Shown here piece after piece: positions 24,690-36,899 of a stretch of 64,000 nt of DNA. The stretch's first letter is position 1, and every line of letters begins with the position of its first letter. Where the stretch lies: positions 372,001 through 436,000 of the forward strand of contig NC_088296.1 of assembly GCF_032854445.1 (NCBI RefSeq), written 5' to 3'. Source of the stretch: Liolophura sinensis (Eukaryota > Mollusca > Polyplacophora > Chitonida > Chitonidae). The position numbers and the translations under genes were made by a program. The notes under the pieces were generated by a model, which saw nothing but the letters and a program-made list of their open reading frames with translations, was not told the origin of the DNA and searched no databases.

Positions 24690-27600
24690 GCTTGAATCCC
24701 TAGGCTTCAACCTCTATTATATCTGTTCGAATTATTATTATTCCCGACAGTTATGTGATACATTTTATGAGAAAACGACCAATGGTACATTCCTGAAACT
24801 TTAGAATGTTTTAGGAAAGTATGTGAAGTTGTGCTTTTTGACATTTGGTGACATTTGGTCGACTGACTTAGCGGCCATATTGGATTTCTGTTAACCTAAA
24901 CAAATCTTCCTCTCCAGAACCACTGATTCGATAGAGCTGAAAATTAAACTGCATTTGCACAAAGCCTAGGCACATTCAGGGTGATAACGAAAACCCTCTC
25001 GTTTGACAACTGTACAAGCTCGCTGTTGGGTGAAAATACCTTGTGACACAAAACCAGAGAGAACGTGAAATGAATCAGACGTTCAGGAAACCCACAAAGA
25101 GCTCAAAATGTAGTAGATGTACGTACAAGAAACCCATAGTGAAGACAAAACACATCCGACATACATGTACAAAAAACCCAAAAGGGAATACAAGATGAAT
25201 ACTATTGTTTGTTTTTTTACTGTTTATTAATATGGAAACAAACAAAAAAAGGCACATGGCCATTTGTGTTGAAGTGATCATGTAATATCTGTAATAACCT
25301 AAGGGCCTTACATGTTCAGTTACTCAGGTTCCCCCAGAACAGGTTTCCACCCGTTAGCATAATTTTGTACCCAGTTTTATGAGGTAATCACCAAAAGTCT
25401 TCAGATAAGAAGTATCAATCTAACCGGAAAAGATTTATTTCTTTTAAAAGCTAATTTGTTTTAGTTCACCCATATAATTGCATTTTTTATTTTCTGTCAT
25501 AAAACCACCCTTCAAATGATGATAAAGTATTACAGCGTCTGCTAACGCAGTATCCCTTTCTTCAAGAAACAGTTGATTCATGTGATATAAGTTTGCACAG
25601 CGAGGAGGTTCAATATATAATCATTAACTTTAAGTTATTTATACAATTCTCCAACTTATGTATCTTATAAAAGCGACATACATTCTTCAGTAATCCATTA
25701 AAGGTAGTGCCCATTTTTCAGAGTGAGTTATCTCCCAAAACATTTCCAACCATATATGTAGGATAACATATAATACTTTTTGTCACTATTGCAATGTTCC
25801 TTCAAAAAGCATTGTAAGACCTATATCAGTGTGTGTGCCTCGCCTCCCTTGTAGGTCATCCCTTCTGCTCAGTTAGAAATATGGTGATTTTTACTATTGT
25901 CATGCCAAAAAGAGCAGTGTATGAAAAAGAATCTCGAGAGGTTAAAACAGGGGAAAAGATATCCAACAGGAGGAATGTTGGAACTTAACCATTTTGATAA
26001 TGAAGTTATATATATGGTCTACAGTGTTGTTACGGGGACACTTTGAAGACACCCCAAAATCCTTATTGGAGATATACAACCTCAGGTAGACTGTATAAGT
26101 AGGTCGGCGTCAGTTATATCTTTACAAAGATAGATAATCCATAAGCAAACTTACACGGTTAATGGAGGGTGTCAGGACGACAGTATACATACATGCAGGC
26201 CTCTTTATAGCTTAGCTAGAGCTGTCTGTGTGAAGAGTGCAGAATTATTAATACATGTAGTCTATTAAATATAGATACATATATATCAGCTAAGTTAGAA
26301 AGTAGGCAAATTTTGCTTTTGTCATACCATAAAACGACTCTCGCGATATAAAAGGGGGGGGGGTGGCGGGGGACCAACCAATGCTGGATCTTGATCGTTT
26401 TCATCATGGAAACAAACGTATGTCTACAGTGTTGTAAGGGGGAGAATTTAAAGACACCTCAAAATCATGATTGGAGAGATGTTACCTCAGGAGGACTATA
26501 GAAATTTGTCAGCGCCAGTTGTATCTAGGTCATATATAAGCAATGGAGATATACATGTGTGTATTCGGCCATCCTGACGGGATAAGCTGTGTTAGCAGGC
26601 CCTATATATGTACCCTCGCGCAGTGATCACGGATCATGGAGGGTGTAACATATTGGACAATGATGACGGCAGTATACATACATGTAGGCCTTTCTATAGA
26701 TTAGCTAGAGCTGTCTGTGTTAAGAGTGTGGAGTTAACAATACATGTAGCCGCTTAGTTATGGATACATATACATCTGGGTCTTCAAGTTGTAAAATAGA
26801 CAGCATTACCGGGACGTTATCTGCACTCATCACAGTAAGGCTGAAAATATTCTGTGCAAATTCGTACATAATTTTAAGACTCGATTTACCTTTAGCACCA
26901 TTACGTAAACCCTCATTCCTTAGCTTATAGGCTATCATATAACAAACGGGCTGACTTACATGGAAAAGGGGAACTGTATACCCTATTCATCAATTTTTGA
27001 CTACCACAGTTTTATATTTGGAGCCGACAGTCGAACTTTGTTAAGACAGCAATAAACCACAATACGTGATCAAGCTAATATGTTCGGGCTTTGTGTACCA
27101 CAGGCGACACGTCACCGCCCGTTACTGACCTTTAACATAACTCTGCATAAGGCCTTTCAAGGTCAAAGCTTCATAAACAATAACGTAGAGGCCTCCCATC
27201 AACCTGTATACATGTGGTGACAAGATCGACATAATTAAACAGTATGAGCCTGAACCCAATCCAGTCGTTTTCCGTCAGAAGGAAATATCCAGACTGTCTA
27301 TCGACGGTGATACAGGTTCATACACAGGCTGATGGTAGAGTCTGTACGAGGACACGCACCAGTTGTCAGACTGTAACTAACATCACTGCTTTATATTACC
27401 TATTGCTGCTTAAGACATGGTGTTAGGGGCGTGTAATTGGTTACTATATACGTATTTACATAAACAGTTAGAAGCAAACCTTGACTGAGATAAATGGACA
27501 TGGGGTCGTATTTCACAGGTTACCTGTGACCATTTGTCAGCTAAAACACTGTCGTTGCTGCTCTGGTTTTTCATTCTATGGCGTACGTCTTGACTATATT

Positions 27601-28925
27601 GTGGCAGTGTGAGGACGATACGACCAACTAAGCAGTGTCTGATAGTCGGTAAAACGATCAAGTAAAGACAACTACCTAGCTGAATAAATATTTCCACCCC
27701 AAATATATGTATACCCCGTTTTATAAGACTTACCTGTCGACACAAATACCACCGTGCTTTACAATTCAATACAAACGAACAGATTGATATGGTAGATACT
27801 TAGTTCTCAGAACTGTACGTTATCCATGCAGGGGAGGTAACTCCCACATGGTTTTTGTACACATTTGTACTATGTGACATCCCAACAATGGTTTGCACAG
27901 CTCGCCTTTAACTTTACATCCAAAATTTCAAACAAATCAGTTTCCTACAAAATGACCTCAAGAGACAGGTTCATATCATATGTAAGCGTTATCACAAACA
28001 GAAAATATAACTGAGAACCGTTGGGTGGATTTTCTGAAACCATTATAATGAGATCACATCTACAACAGTTGCCCACTGAATTCAAGCGGCATTACTCCCA
28101 TGGAGTCTCCGAGGTGAAATTCGGCCTCTGGGTAACATTGTCGTCAAAAAGGCAACTAACCTAAGGCTCTCCCGTATGGACCCTGTAATTGTAATAGACC
28201 CATATCGTGGAGTACCTGCTCCCTGGGTTGCGACCCTTAATGGAGCAGAGCGGGATCCCAGTGTCTGAGGGCAGGCTGGATTTACAAGATTTTTAATACC
28301 AACATTGAACATGGCTCTTACAGAGATAGAGACAGGAGGTCGGATTGGCCCAGTTCGACCAACCGGCTGGAGCAAATATGCCCCGAACTGAAATCTCAAG
28401 GGGTTGTAAATGTCAATTGATTCACAAAGCAAAAAACTGACAGTAACAGCAAACACAGTAAGTACATATTAACATTTAATAAACCTTGTGTTTCTTACTT
28501 GATCTCAGTTTGCCAGCACAGTGTTCAAGTACATTTTATCTGGTCCAAACATGTGCTACCATTTTGGTTCATTTTGATTGTTTTCCTTACCATATCAAAA
28601 ACCATTAAGCGGCTCTTGTGTTCAACTTATTCCAGCCACGATGTTCCCATGTGCAGGAAAGGGACATGAGGGTTTGACAGTACTAAAGCAAACAAATGTT
28701 TCAACTGTTGCCTCTTCTGCAGTCTGCTCTCTATTTATATAAGTGATTCATGTCATTTGCCTATAAACTCAAAACAATGTTACTTTGAAGGTAGCACGTA
28801 GCCCCATCTGTTCCTCAGGTACTCTTCTGAAAACCTAATTTGCCAATGTGGTACGACATTATCCACATCAAAAATTCCACAAAAAGGATCTAATCAGCAT
28901 AGTAGTAAACCTAGTGGCCCTTCAG

Positions 28926-30500
28926 ACCAGCTGAGGCCACCAGATCCTGTGTGAATTGTCCCCTAAACTGCTCTTACGGTTTGTTTTTGAATAGGGTTTG
29001 ACAAGCTGGGTCGGAATGGCAAACTGTTGAGTATGGGGGAGAGAGAAATGATTGCAAAACATCATTTCATACACCAGGTAAATCAGAACTGGCAGGTATG
29101 GACTGTGGATAAAAATCAAAGTACCGCCAATCAAATAGCGCATGCAGACCCTCACACGGTCTCTGTCTTGCCCATAAAGTTTCAGGAAAATGCCAAATGC
29201 TCTCTTAAAAGGTATGTGCTATATTTAACACTGCAAAGATCAGGAGGTTTGACTGTACAAGAGTTACTTGTATCTGACCAGTTTTATTACGTGTTAATGT
29301 TTTAACACGTTTTATAGGTATTAACATTCCCCCTCCTTTAAAACTGCTAACTTCTGTAAAACTCTGTTCCAACAGTTGGTTCAAGGTATTGATTAGCCAA
29401 CTTTGTTATTGGAGTTGTGATGTGAACACTCCCACCAGCGGTAACACATGAACACTTCATAAAGTGGTCAGACACACTCTTATGTGCTGGGACATTTACA
29501 ATGTTAAATGTAAGACTATAGTGTTTAGAGTGTGAACGTCCTTCCACCGTGGGCCGCCTTACCAGCTGCATGTCTCCTCGATTCGAGGCACAGGATTTCA
29601 TAAACGTTCATTACATACAGTAAGTCAACTGACCATGAGATGAGAGTGGGCATAGCTCATAAACAAAAGGCTCTAAGCCGAAATTATCACGCTTTATGGT
29701 TGAACGAAAAGATAAATATGCAAAAAAAAAATTTCCAAGAAATATATGGCAGAAAACGCGCCCGGGATATTTGTAGGATTAGAGCTTCCAGAGCCAAGTC
29801 GGTTCCTGGACACTCGCCAGGTGTTGTACCGGATAATTGTAGAAAAGCTTTACTCAGCAGAGCAAATTATTTTGTTCATCACGCATTACACAAAATATGT
29901 CTCAGACAAGTCTGTCTATAACGTGTAAACTTCCTGGAGCATACCTTGTGCCTTTTCATCACTGAAAACTGTTGACTGCTTCTTTTGTATGATTCTTCTC
30001 TAATTTTATACATCACTTACTTTCTTAGTTCTTTGTTTGTGTTAAGCATCGTTATGTGAACTGGATTTGTCATTATTGACTTGGAACATCCATATTGGCT
30101 ATGGCTGGTATACGACCTTGTTTCTATGTTTCCACGCATGGATACAATCAGCAAACTTTATGAATATTTATAAAACAACAAAAAAAAAGGACTCAACTCT
30201 TTCTTCTGCTGCTTTCATATTTTAAATTTATTTCCCAGAAATCACATAAAAAGAGTCCCCGGTTGTGTGAAATACGCCTGGCTTGTTAACATGCAGGAGT
30301 TCTGCTAATGTAGATTCCCATCACAGATGCTAAGAGGTTTCGTCATCCTTGAATGTTTCATCATCTCGCGAGCTTACTTAAGCCAGAACTGCCGGGGCCA
30401 AGGGGGATCAGGAACCCTCGAATGTTGCACCAGGATAAACGACCCCTACAGGGAGTGTGTAGTGATGTCCATGAGCATAAACTCAGAAATGTTATACATT
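28926..30500. other. Non-coding stretch right of the array, with an unassigned small ORF
   Basis: I recognise no gene. One open stretch, 29746-29928 plus (60 codons, starting 'MAENAPG', ending 'SDKSVYNV'), has a mixed composition that could be an exon, but it has no recognised domain, no clear splice sites and no repeat of itself here; I would not call it a gene. A second frame overlaps it at 29640-29921. Confidence 0.4.
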
Positions 30501-30532
30501 ATGGACAAATAAGATTTTGATTTAAAAGCAGT

Positions 30533-30538
30533 TTTATT
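30533..30538 (-). promoter_or_regulatory. Candidate polyadenylation signal AATAAA
   Basis: AATAAA on the minus strand, in reach of the candidate terminal exon at 30814-30954. Such hexamers are common in AT-rich DNA, so support rests on the exon being real. Confidence 0.3.
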
Positions 30539-30813
30539 AACAGCCAATGAGAAAAGCCAATCCGAACACCTATGATACTTTGGCAGCGTTGGCGGTGATG
30601 GGGGACTGGCCGTATATAACGATCATGTCAAGCGTGTGTGCTATAGCACGATCTAAACAGGACGACACAAGCAAGGTTTTGGGTGATGATGTTCAACGGT
30701 TGGTGACTCAGCGCATGCGCCTGTAAAACTCACATCGCATTGAGCCAAATACAATGGTACGTATAATAAGGTCTATGAGCTTCAAACATATTTAACATAT
30801 TCAACAATTAATA

Positions 30814-30954
30814 TTATAGTTTTATCTGAATGATGCCTTTAATCATGTCCTCTGCCTTCTCAGCGATCATGACGGTCGCAGCGTTGGTGTTTCTGGACGT
30901 TATTTCCGGTATCACAGAAGCGACGGGACACGCAGACGACCGATCCCTTTTATC
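30814..30954 (-). CDS. Candidate 3'-terminal coding exon, function unknown
   Basis: On the minus strand a pyrimidine-rich acceptor (GTTTGTGTTTCAG, ending at 30955) is followed by 46 open codons beginning 'DKRDRSSACPV' and ending 'MIKGIIQIKL', then TAA at 30814-30816. A polyadenylation signal AATAAA lies ~275 bp downstream on the same strand (30533-30538). The combination looks like the last exon of a gene whose upstream exons I could not identify between 31000 and 32300. I do not recognise the peptide. It could be chance; a transcript would settle it. Confidence 0.35.
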   Translation of the reverse strand, partial: DKRDRSSACPVASVIPEITSRNTNAATVMIAEKAEDMIKGIIQIKL

Positions 30955-30999
30955 CTGAAACACAAACCAAAACTAAGATATATTTCACAAGCAGGCGAT

Positions 31000-32360
31000 G
31001 TTATCTGAGTAGTGTATATTACAGCGCCCCCAGTAAACCAACCCCGAAACTATCGCAATCTCCTGAGAGAGAATGACGTAATAAATATTTGGTGTGACCA
31101 TCTGGTTATTGTGATATCGTAACTGTAAGACGCGATGGAAAGCAAATTCCAGCAGGCTCCTTGGACCGAGGTTGTAAACAAAAACCGGTGCAGGGCAAAA
31201 GCAGCCATATCTTTGGCTGCTGGCAGAGTGTCAGTAGATAAGAACACATTATCAGTTTTGTGTCTTGATTAAAAATAGTCATATTTGTTCAAGTCATCGG
31301 TTAGCAGGAGATTCAAACTCTACACTGTATAGGGGATGACGTCATGACTGGTTGACAAGGACACCATGGATCTAATGTTTGTTATAATGTAGAAAGATCT
31401 CGTCTTAATTCACCGTCGGTACCGAGTGACAACTGTGGAGTTGCTCACCGCTTTTCAATCCCTTACACCGCCCCACAAGTTCCCAGTACTTATTTTAAAA
31501 CCAGTTCATCATATTTAATGGGTAGCTCCTTTATGTCCGTATCAAGACGGCCTAAAGCTGAGAACTCATTTGCTCTGTCCCCTAATACGTCACAATTATC
31601 GGTGACGTGTGATCATAAAAAATATATGAAGTACACACTCACAGCAGCGTCAGAAGAAACGGTAGCGCTCAACTGTCATTTGAACCTTCTGCGCAGCTCG
31701 TTCGCCGGTTAAATGAATAATTACGGCTTAACGCCACATCGGCAAAATACTTCGAACTTGTTTTTTTTTTTGTTTTTTTTTTAGAACGGTTCATCATGTT
31801 GAGTTAGAAGTCACCGTGGTAAAGTGGCCAAAGGCGTTGTTTTACCTTTCTGGGTTAAGTAAGTGCTGCAAGTAACTGAGGTAAATTGGTCATAGGTCTA
31901 TTTCACCTTCCTGAGTTTAAACAACTGTAACAAGTACATAAGGTACATAATAAATAAGGCGACCAAAGGCCTTATTTGACCGTCTATGTGTGACCCTATG
32001 TCAGCTACCATATTGTTGAATGAAGGAAGTTTAAGAATTCATATGAATTGTTGGATTTCAATTTGACTGTTGTTCAACACCACATTTAACTACCATCCAC
32101 CTACATGACGGCAAGTATGATATCTAGCCCTTTAAGACACACCACATGAGAATTAGAAATGCCGATGAAAGCTGTGTCCAAAATGTCGATTGCAGGCAAA
32201 ACTACTGTGATTTTTCACGGAACACTGTTGTATAGGAACGGGAAGGTGTAATAGAATACAGTATGACCAGATGACTGTGTTAGTTTTAACTCGTATTAAC
32301 CCATGTGCACAGATATAGCGGAAGTCTGATTAAATCAAGTCCCAGGATTATATTCAGATA
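31000..32360. other. Intergenic, no gene identified
   Basis: Mixed sequence without a recognised coding region. It contains a fragment of a dispersed repeat with 'GGCTTAACGCCACATCGGCA' (about 31722-31745), related to pieces at 33440 and 36080. Upstream exons of the candidate gene at 30814 would be expected here on the minus strand, but none is convincing. Confidence 0.5.
31722..31750 (+). repeat. Fragment of a dispersed repeat ('taacgccacatcggcaa')
   Basis: 'CGGCTTAACGCCACATCGGC' recurs in closely related form at 33449-33475 plus ('GGCTTAGCGCCACATCGGCA') and in degraded form at about 36050-36115 minus. Three scattered pieces imply a dispersed element different from the main SINE. Its full length is not visible here. 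Confidence 0.55.
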
Positions 32361-32556
32361 TGGGGCCGTGGATCAGTTGGTTAGCGCGCTAGAGTAGCGT
32401 AATGACCGAGTAGCCTCTCGCCAATGCGGCCGCGATGAGTTTAAGTTCAGCTCATGCTGGCTTCCTCTCCGGCCGTAGGAGGGAAGGTCTGTGGGTTTCC
32501 CCCGGCTCTGCCCGGTTTCCTCCATAATGCTTGCCGCCGTCATAAAAGTGAAATAA
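32361..32556 (+). mobile_element. SINE, plus strand
   Basis: The tRNA-like head is well preserved: GGGGCCGTGGATCAGTTGG, 'TTAGCGCGCTAGAGTAGCG', then a B-box-like 'GAGTTTAAGTTCAGC'. The central domain 'GGGTTTCCCCCGGCTCTGCC' and 'TAATGCTTGCCGCCGTC' follows, with a short tail ending near 32556. It is slightly shortened between head and central domain relative to 43880-44135. Confidence 0.87.
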
Positions 32557-33589
32557 ATATATTCAGACAGACCCGATTTTTGCTGCCTGAGAACGAATGC
32601 TTCAGGGGCACGGAACTATTGGATCAGGCTAGAAAGCTTCTGATCAATGTCCCGCACTGCGCCGGAATTTGCACATCCGGGAACTCTCCGTCGTCATTTT
32701 CCGCCTCAAGCAGCAGAACGGTCCGTGCCTCGTTTTCAGGGAATCGATTGGCCAGAACGGCGAATATTACCGCTACCATAAAGCATATGTTTTATCGGCA
32801 CGTGGCGATTTGCGACCACAGCCCTTCTTTGCGACTACTTGTTACTAATACAACACTTACGACACTTTACATGAGAAAGTTTTTTTCATACCAGGGGAGA
32901 CTAAGTTTGCAGCACGAGTTGGAGAACTAAGAGGGATGTACTCAGTGGTTTTAGAATACTTTGGAAAATTGACTGACTTAATTTACTTGTAAACCATATG
33001 TGTCACATTCATCTAGGTATCAAAATTTAGTCCAGTACCTAGACCCTTGTTACCTCCCCTGTTCCAACAATATAATGTCCATTATTGACTACCTGCATTC
33101 CACAACTTGCAACTAAAGATATTTTCTAGGCAGTGACGCTACATTTAAAATTAAAGGCATCTAGGACAGCGCAATCGCTTGGGAATTCTCCTGTCAGAAG
33201 CAATACTGTGCTAAGACAGCACATGTGCTCGTATCGTTTTCGCTGTGGGGGAATCCCGTCTAGGTTTGACACGAGACGGATATGTAGGCCTACGTGGACA
33301 TGGTTGGCAACACAACTGTGACAACCCCATGAAATGTTATTGAAGATATTTTCCTTCTTCGGGTAGGAAATAATTCCCAAAATGAGAGATTGTCCGTGTT
33401 AATTTGGCAAATTAATACAGAATGAAAGAATGAATGCATGAATGATTATGGCTTAGCGCCACATCGGCAATATCTTAGCCATATCGCGGGGAGAGCTACC
33501 TAAAAACACGAGGAGGTGCAACTCTTAGATATAGTAGTGAAAACATCCAACATGAAAGAAAAATGTTTGGACAAGTTTAAAATCAGATC
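32557..33589. other. Intergenic, no gene identified
   Basis: Open frames on both strands extend across 32570-32930 without a recognised domain; the plus-strand one merely continues out of the SINE. I see no splice-consistent gene. A dispersed repeat fragment lies at 33425-33500. Confidence 0.45.
33425..33500 (+). repeat. Fragment of the same dispersed repeat
   Basis: 'AATGATTATGGCTTAGCGCC', then ACATCGGCAATATCTTAGCC and 'ATATCGCGG'. This is the longest of the three local fragments of this repeat family. Confidence 0.55.
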
Positions 33590-35560
33590 CAACATTTTTA
33601 TATACGACTTCCTAGCAGAACTTTTTTAGACCTCACCACAATCTAATTTAGACCTCACCATAGAACGATAAAAATTTAATAAAATAGATCTTCAGCACTC
33701 CACTCGGTGCTAGACACGACCTTGATTATATTGAGAGCCTTTGTACATTTAGCTTTAAGTATTTTTATATTTATTTATTTATTTAATTGGTGTTTTACGC
33801 CATACCCTAGAATATTTCACTTATACGACGGCGAGCAGCAATGTAGTGGGTGAAAACCGGGCAAAACTCTGGGGAAACCCACGGCCATCCGCGGGTTAAG
33901 TATATTTATATGTGGTCTACAAGATAATTTATTATCCAATATTATACTCCAAAATTTACTTTCACCAACAATTTTAATCTGTTTACCACAAAATTTAAAT
34001 CGGGTTCAAGATGAAATTTCCGTTTGTTAAAAAAATGCATACCAACGATTTTAATCTAAAACAGTCTTCAATTGGCCATTTCTCGATTTTATTTAGACAA
34101 AGCCAGAACTGACGTTCAATATTATTCATATTTTTAGCTCGGTAGCATATAAGGATGTCATCAACATATAAACAACCCTCTGTGCCCGATATTAAGGTTT
34201 TTCCTAAGCTAGTTATTTTTATGCTAAACAGAGTTGGTGATAAAATACTGCCCTAGGGTACACCATTTCCTGCTTATTCGAGTCGGAAAGAGTAGACTCA
34301 CCTGAACCTGAAACTGACGATCAGATAAAAATTCTGATATGAACATCGGTTATCGACATTTAAGACCCATATCAGCAAGGTCTTTTAAAATACCATATTT
34401 CCATGTGGTGTCGTAGGCCTTGTTCAAGGTCGGAAAATATCGACACCACATGTTCGTTATTGATAAAACCACGAAAAAAGGTTTCGAATCGAACAAGGTG
34501 ATCCATAGTAGATCTACCTTGCCGAAAACCACACTGTATATTAGATATTAAATTGTTGGTTTCAAGAAACCAAACAAGCCTATCATTAATCATCCGTTCC
34601 ATAGTCTTACAGACACAGCTGGTAAGAGGTATGGGACGGTAATTAGACGGATCAGTATGATCCTTACCCGGTTTGGGAACCAGGATGATACACGCCTCCC
34701 TCGATGGGGGTTGAAAATTATTAGTTATCCAAATATCATAAGACAGTCCAAGAGAGTCTCCAGTGGATCAGGCGGTAAATGGTTCAGAAACTTATAATAT
34801 ACGTTAGCAGGGCCACGCGCAGTATCGTGTGCCAGTAATTCAATTTTAAATTCAGCGATAGTAAAAGGACGATTATAATTTCTAAATTTTTAGCAGAAAT
34901 TTTCTCCTTCTGGTTTTTAATATGCTGGAATTCTGCAGTATAATTCTCAGAAAAAGATTTGTTGGAAATTGTCTCTGCTAATTTATTTGCTATATCAGAT
35001 GGAAAGGTAAATATATTATCTTCATCTTTTATAAGCTAGAGTTTTGCTTTATTATGTTTGCCCTTAAGTTTCTGAACCTTGTTCCAGACCTTACGCATGG
35101 GTGTTTTTGACGTAGTGTCCGAAAGAAAGTTCCGGCAAAAAGATCGTCATTTGGACTTGAGGAATCGACGAGCTTTAGCTCTAAAACTACAAACCTGGTT
35201 TAAATTATCATCAGTAGAATAATGATTAAATCTGCGTTCAGCCTTTTTCCGGCCCTGGAGGACTTCACGACATTCATTGTGGTACGAGGGTTTACTTTTG
35301 GACTTGGATTTGTCGAGGTCTTAGATATACTTCTATCGGCAGCTCGTAAAACAAGCTCATTACATTTTATGGTAGGGTCATCTGCTGCACTGAGAATCTC
35401 TGGAGTGATATTAGCCTCGCAGATCATGTCAAAATGTGATCCAATCTGCTTTATCGAACGTCCTCCTATCTACGTGTTCTAAAGAAGTAGAAGTGATATG
35501 TTTTAGGGTAAGAGGAAAATGGTCGCTACCACGAAGCTCACTAGTACTTTCTCAGAAAAA
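33590..35560 (-). pseudogene. Non-LTR retrotransposon fragment (endonuclease end to RT), minus strand
   Basis: Read on the minus strand from 35560 down: the end of an APE-type endonuclease with the 'GSDHFP' signature (35515-35531), a linker with 'TPMRKVWNKVQKLKGKHNKA' (35045-35105), then RT segments 'MERMINDRLVWFLETNN' and 'IQCGFRQGRS' (34540-34602) and 'NKAYDTTWKYGILKDL' (34370-34420). After these come a degraded YxDD region near 34150 and 'ARKSYIKMLD' near 33600. Several frameshifts and stops break it. It belongs to the Jockey/CR1-like group and is better preserved than the RT in the 10.9-kb unit. A SINE is inserted in it at 33771-33897. Confidence 0.9.
33771..33897 (-). mobile_element. 5'-truncated SINE inserted in a LINE, with target-site duplication
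   Basis: Tail (TTTA)n, 'TTGGTGTTTTACGCCATACC', then 'TATTTCACTTATACGACGGC', ending in the central domain at 33897; the tRNA-like head is absent. It is flanked by near-identical 14-bp direct repeats, AAGTATTTTTATAT at 33757-33770 and AAGTATATTTATAT at 33898-33911 (13 of 14 match). The RT reading on the two sides rejoins across it, confirming insertion into the retrotransposon. Confidence 0.88.
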
Positions 35561-35589
35561 TCAAGGAAAAGTGATTAAATTAATTAAAG

Positions 35590-35940
35590 GAGGTAATATA
35601 ATAAATTGCACGCTATTCGCCCTGTCATTGGCTATAATTCTTATACACATGGTAAGTTTCGTAGAGATCAAGTAGTTTCAACCAGATGCCGTATTGGACC
35701 TTCTCGTTTGACACACAGTTATAGTCTTGATAGGAGCAGTGCTCCCGAGTGTCTTGATGTGATGCTCAATACGGCATGAAACATATCTTAGTTGACTGTG
35801 TAGACTTAGCTCATGTTCGGGAAAAGTTCTGCACAGTCAACACTATATTCAATTTATTTGACAGAATTGCGGGTGATGCTAGCATTAAAAATTTGAAGGC
35901 CATTGACCTATATCGCAAAATATATTTTTTATTCTAAAGC
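35590..35940 (+). pseudogene. Non-LTR retrotransposon 3' fragment, plus strand
   Basis: Carboxy-terminal segment of a Jockey/CR1-like polyprotein: 'RRDQVVSTRCRIGPSRLTHS' (about 35660-35720), a broken cysteine segment near 35750-35790, then 'REKFCTVN', 'LFDRIAGDASIKNLKAI' and 'DLYRKI' ending near 35925. It is placed head to head with the minus-strand fragment at 33590-35560. The final segment resembles the RT tail in the 10.9-kb unit (7170-7273). Confidence 0.82.
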
Positions 35941-36899
35941 ATCTTGTGGTTTCCTAGTTTTAACGAGGTTTGGTTCTTTTTGTTTCTATTTTGAATCTTC
36001 CCATAATCTTGAAAACCATTTATTGCCTCCGAGTGTAAACATGCCATCGCCATGGTATTTCTGAAATATTGCAGAAGTGCCGTTAAGTCATAATCACTCC
36101 CTCATTCATTTAGTGTGGTCTTTTTGTAATAATAGAAAACGCCCCGTTGTTGACACTATAAACCCTCACAGTTAACATCATACCCCCTCGTAGCAAAAAT
36201 CATAGTCTTACAAAGACACCAAAAACCTTTTCAATAATCACCTGGCCCCCCCCCACCCCACCCCCCCCCCCCCCCCCCACACACACACCACCACCACCCC
36301 CCACCCCACTCCATAAACATCACACACCCTTTTTATAAATAATCGCATTGGTACTGGTAAAATGTGCACAAATGTTGATAGTACAAATCGCGCTAACGTG
36401 ATTGCGCATTTTGTAACAAACTCGTTCTTAAATGAATTAAGCGTCATTGATACCATTTATGATATCTGTCAGGTTAGCTTTGTTCATCATTAGATGGAAT
36501 TTTCCAGTGTCTTCTTGAATGAAATAAGTTATCAAAAAAACACACCCTGAGAGTTGCAATTTGTAATAATTTATTACAAAAAAGTTTCAAATTTTAATAA
36601 TTCTTAGAAATTGCTTTTTCTTACAAATTGCGTTAATGTCTGAAACGCAAATTGTAACAACGGAATATGTAACAATTATTCCTAAAGGAAGTTATCTATT
36701 CCTAAAGGAAGTTATCGTCACTACTCTCAGTCATGACATCTGACAGGATAGGCTTGGTCATCTTTAGGTTCTCCAGTGTCTTCTTGAAACAAATAAGTTA
36801 TTATAAAAACCCACACTAGGAGTTGCAATTTGTAATAATTTATTATTAAATTAAAATTTAAATGACTTATTCAGAAGAAAGCAGATAGGGAAACCAGGA
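35941..36899. repeat. Non-coding, with a ~100-bp direct repeat and a C/A-rich tract
   Basis: A low-complexity C-rich and CA-rich tract lies at 36245-36310. Two ~100-bp segments, about 36493-36590 and 36763-36850, are direct repeats sharing 'CCAGTGTCTTCTTGAA', 'AAATAAGTTAT' and 'GAGTTGCAATTTGTAATAAT'. 'TCCTAAAGGAAGTTATC' is itself doubled near 36680-36720. A degraded dispersed-repeat fragment sits near 36050-36115 on the minus strand. No gene is seen. Confidence 0.7.

Larger units (their letters stand above)
21812..28925 (+). repeat. ~10.9-kb unit, copy 3 (diverged, different right end)
   Basis: Colinear with unit positions 1 to about 7040, with scattered substitutions and small indels (for example a ~20-bp deletion before 23925 and changes at 25915-26110). 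The RT carboxy-terminal remnant and microsatellite found in copies 1, 2 and 4 are missing. Instead, after about 28500 the sequence continues as a diverged version of unit positions 180-530: the text around 28785-28880 aligns with 380-450. The ~240-bp internal tandem duplication of copies 1 and 2 is present once here (about 27710-27960). The SINEs at unit positions 605 and 2761 are shared, so they predate amplification. Confidence 0.88.

Noticed and set aside
32454..32930. 158-codon plus-strand open frame
   Set aside because: Its start lies inside a SINE and the rest has no recognised domain; probably chance, though the region after 32570 is open on both strands.
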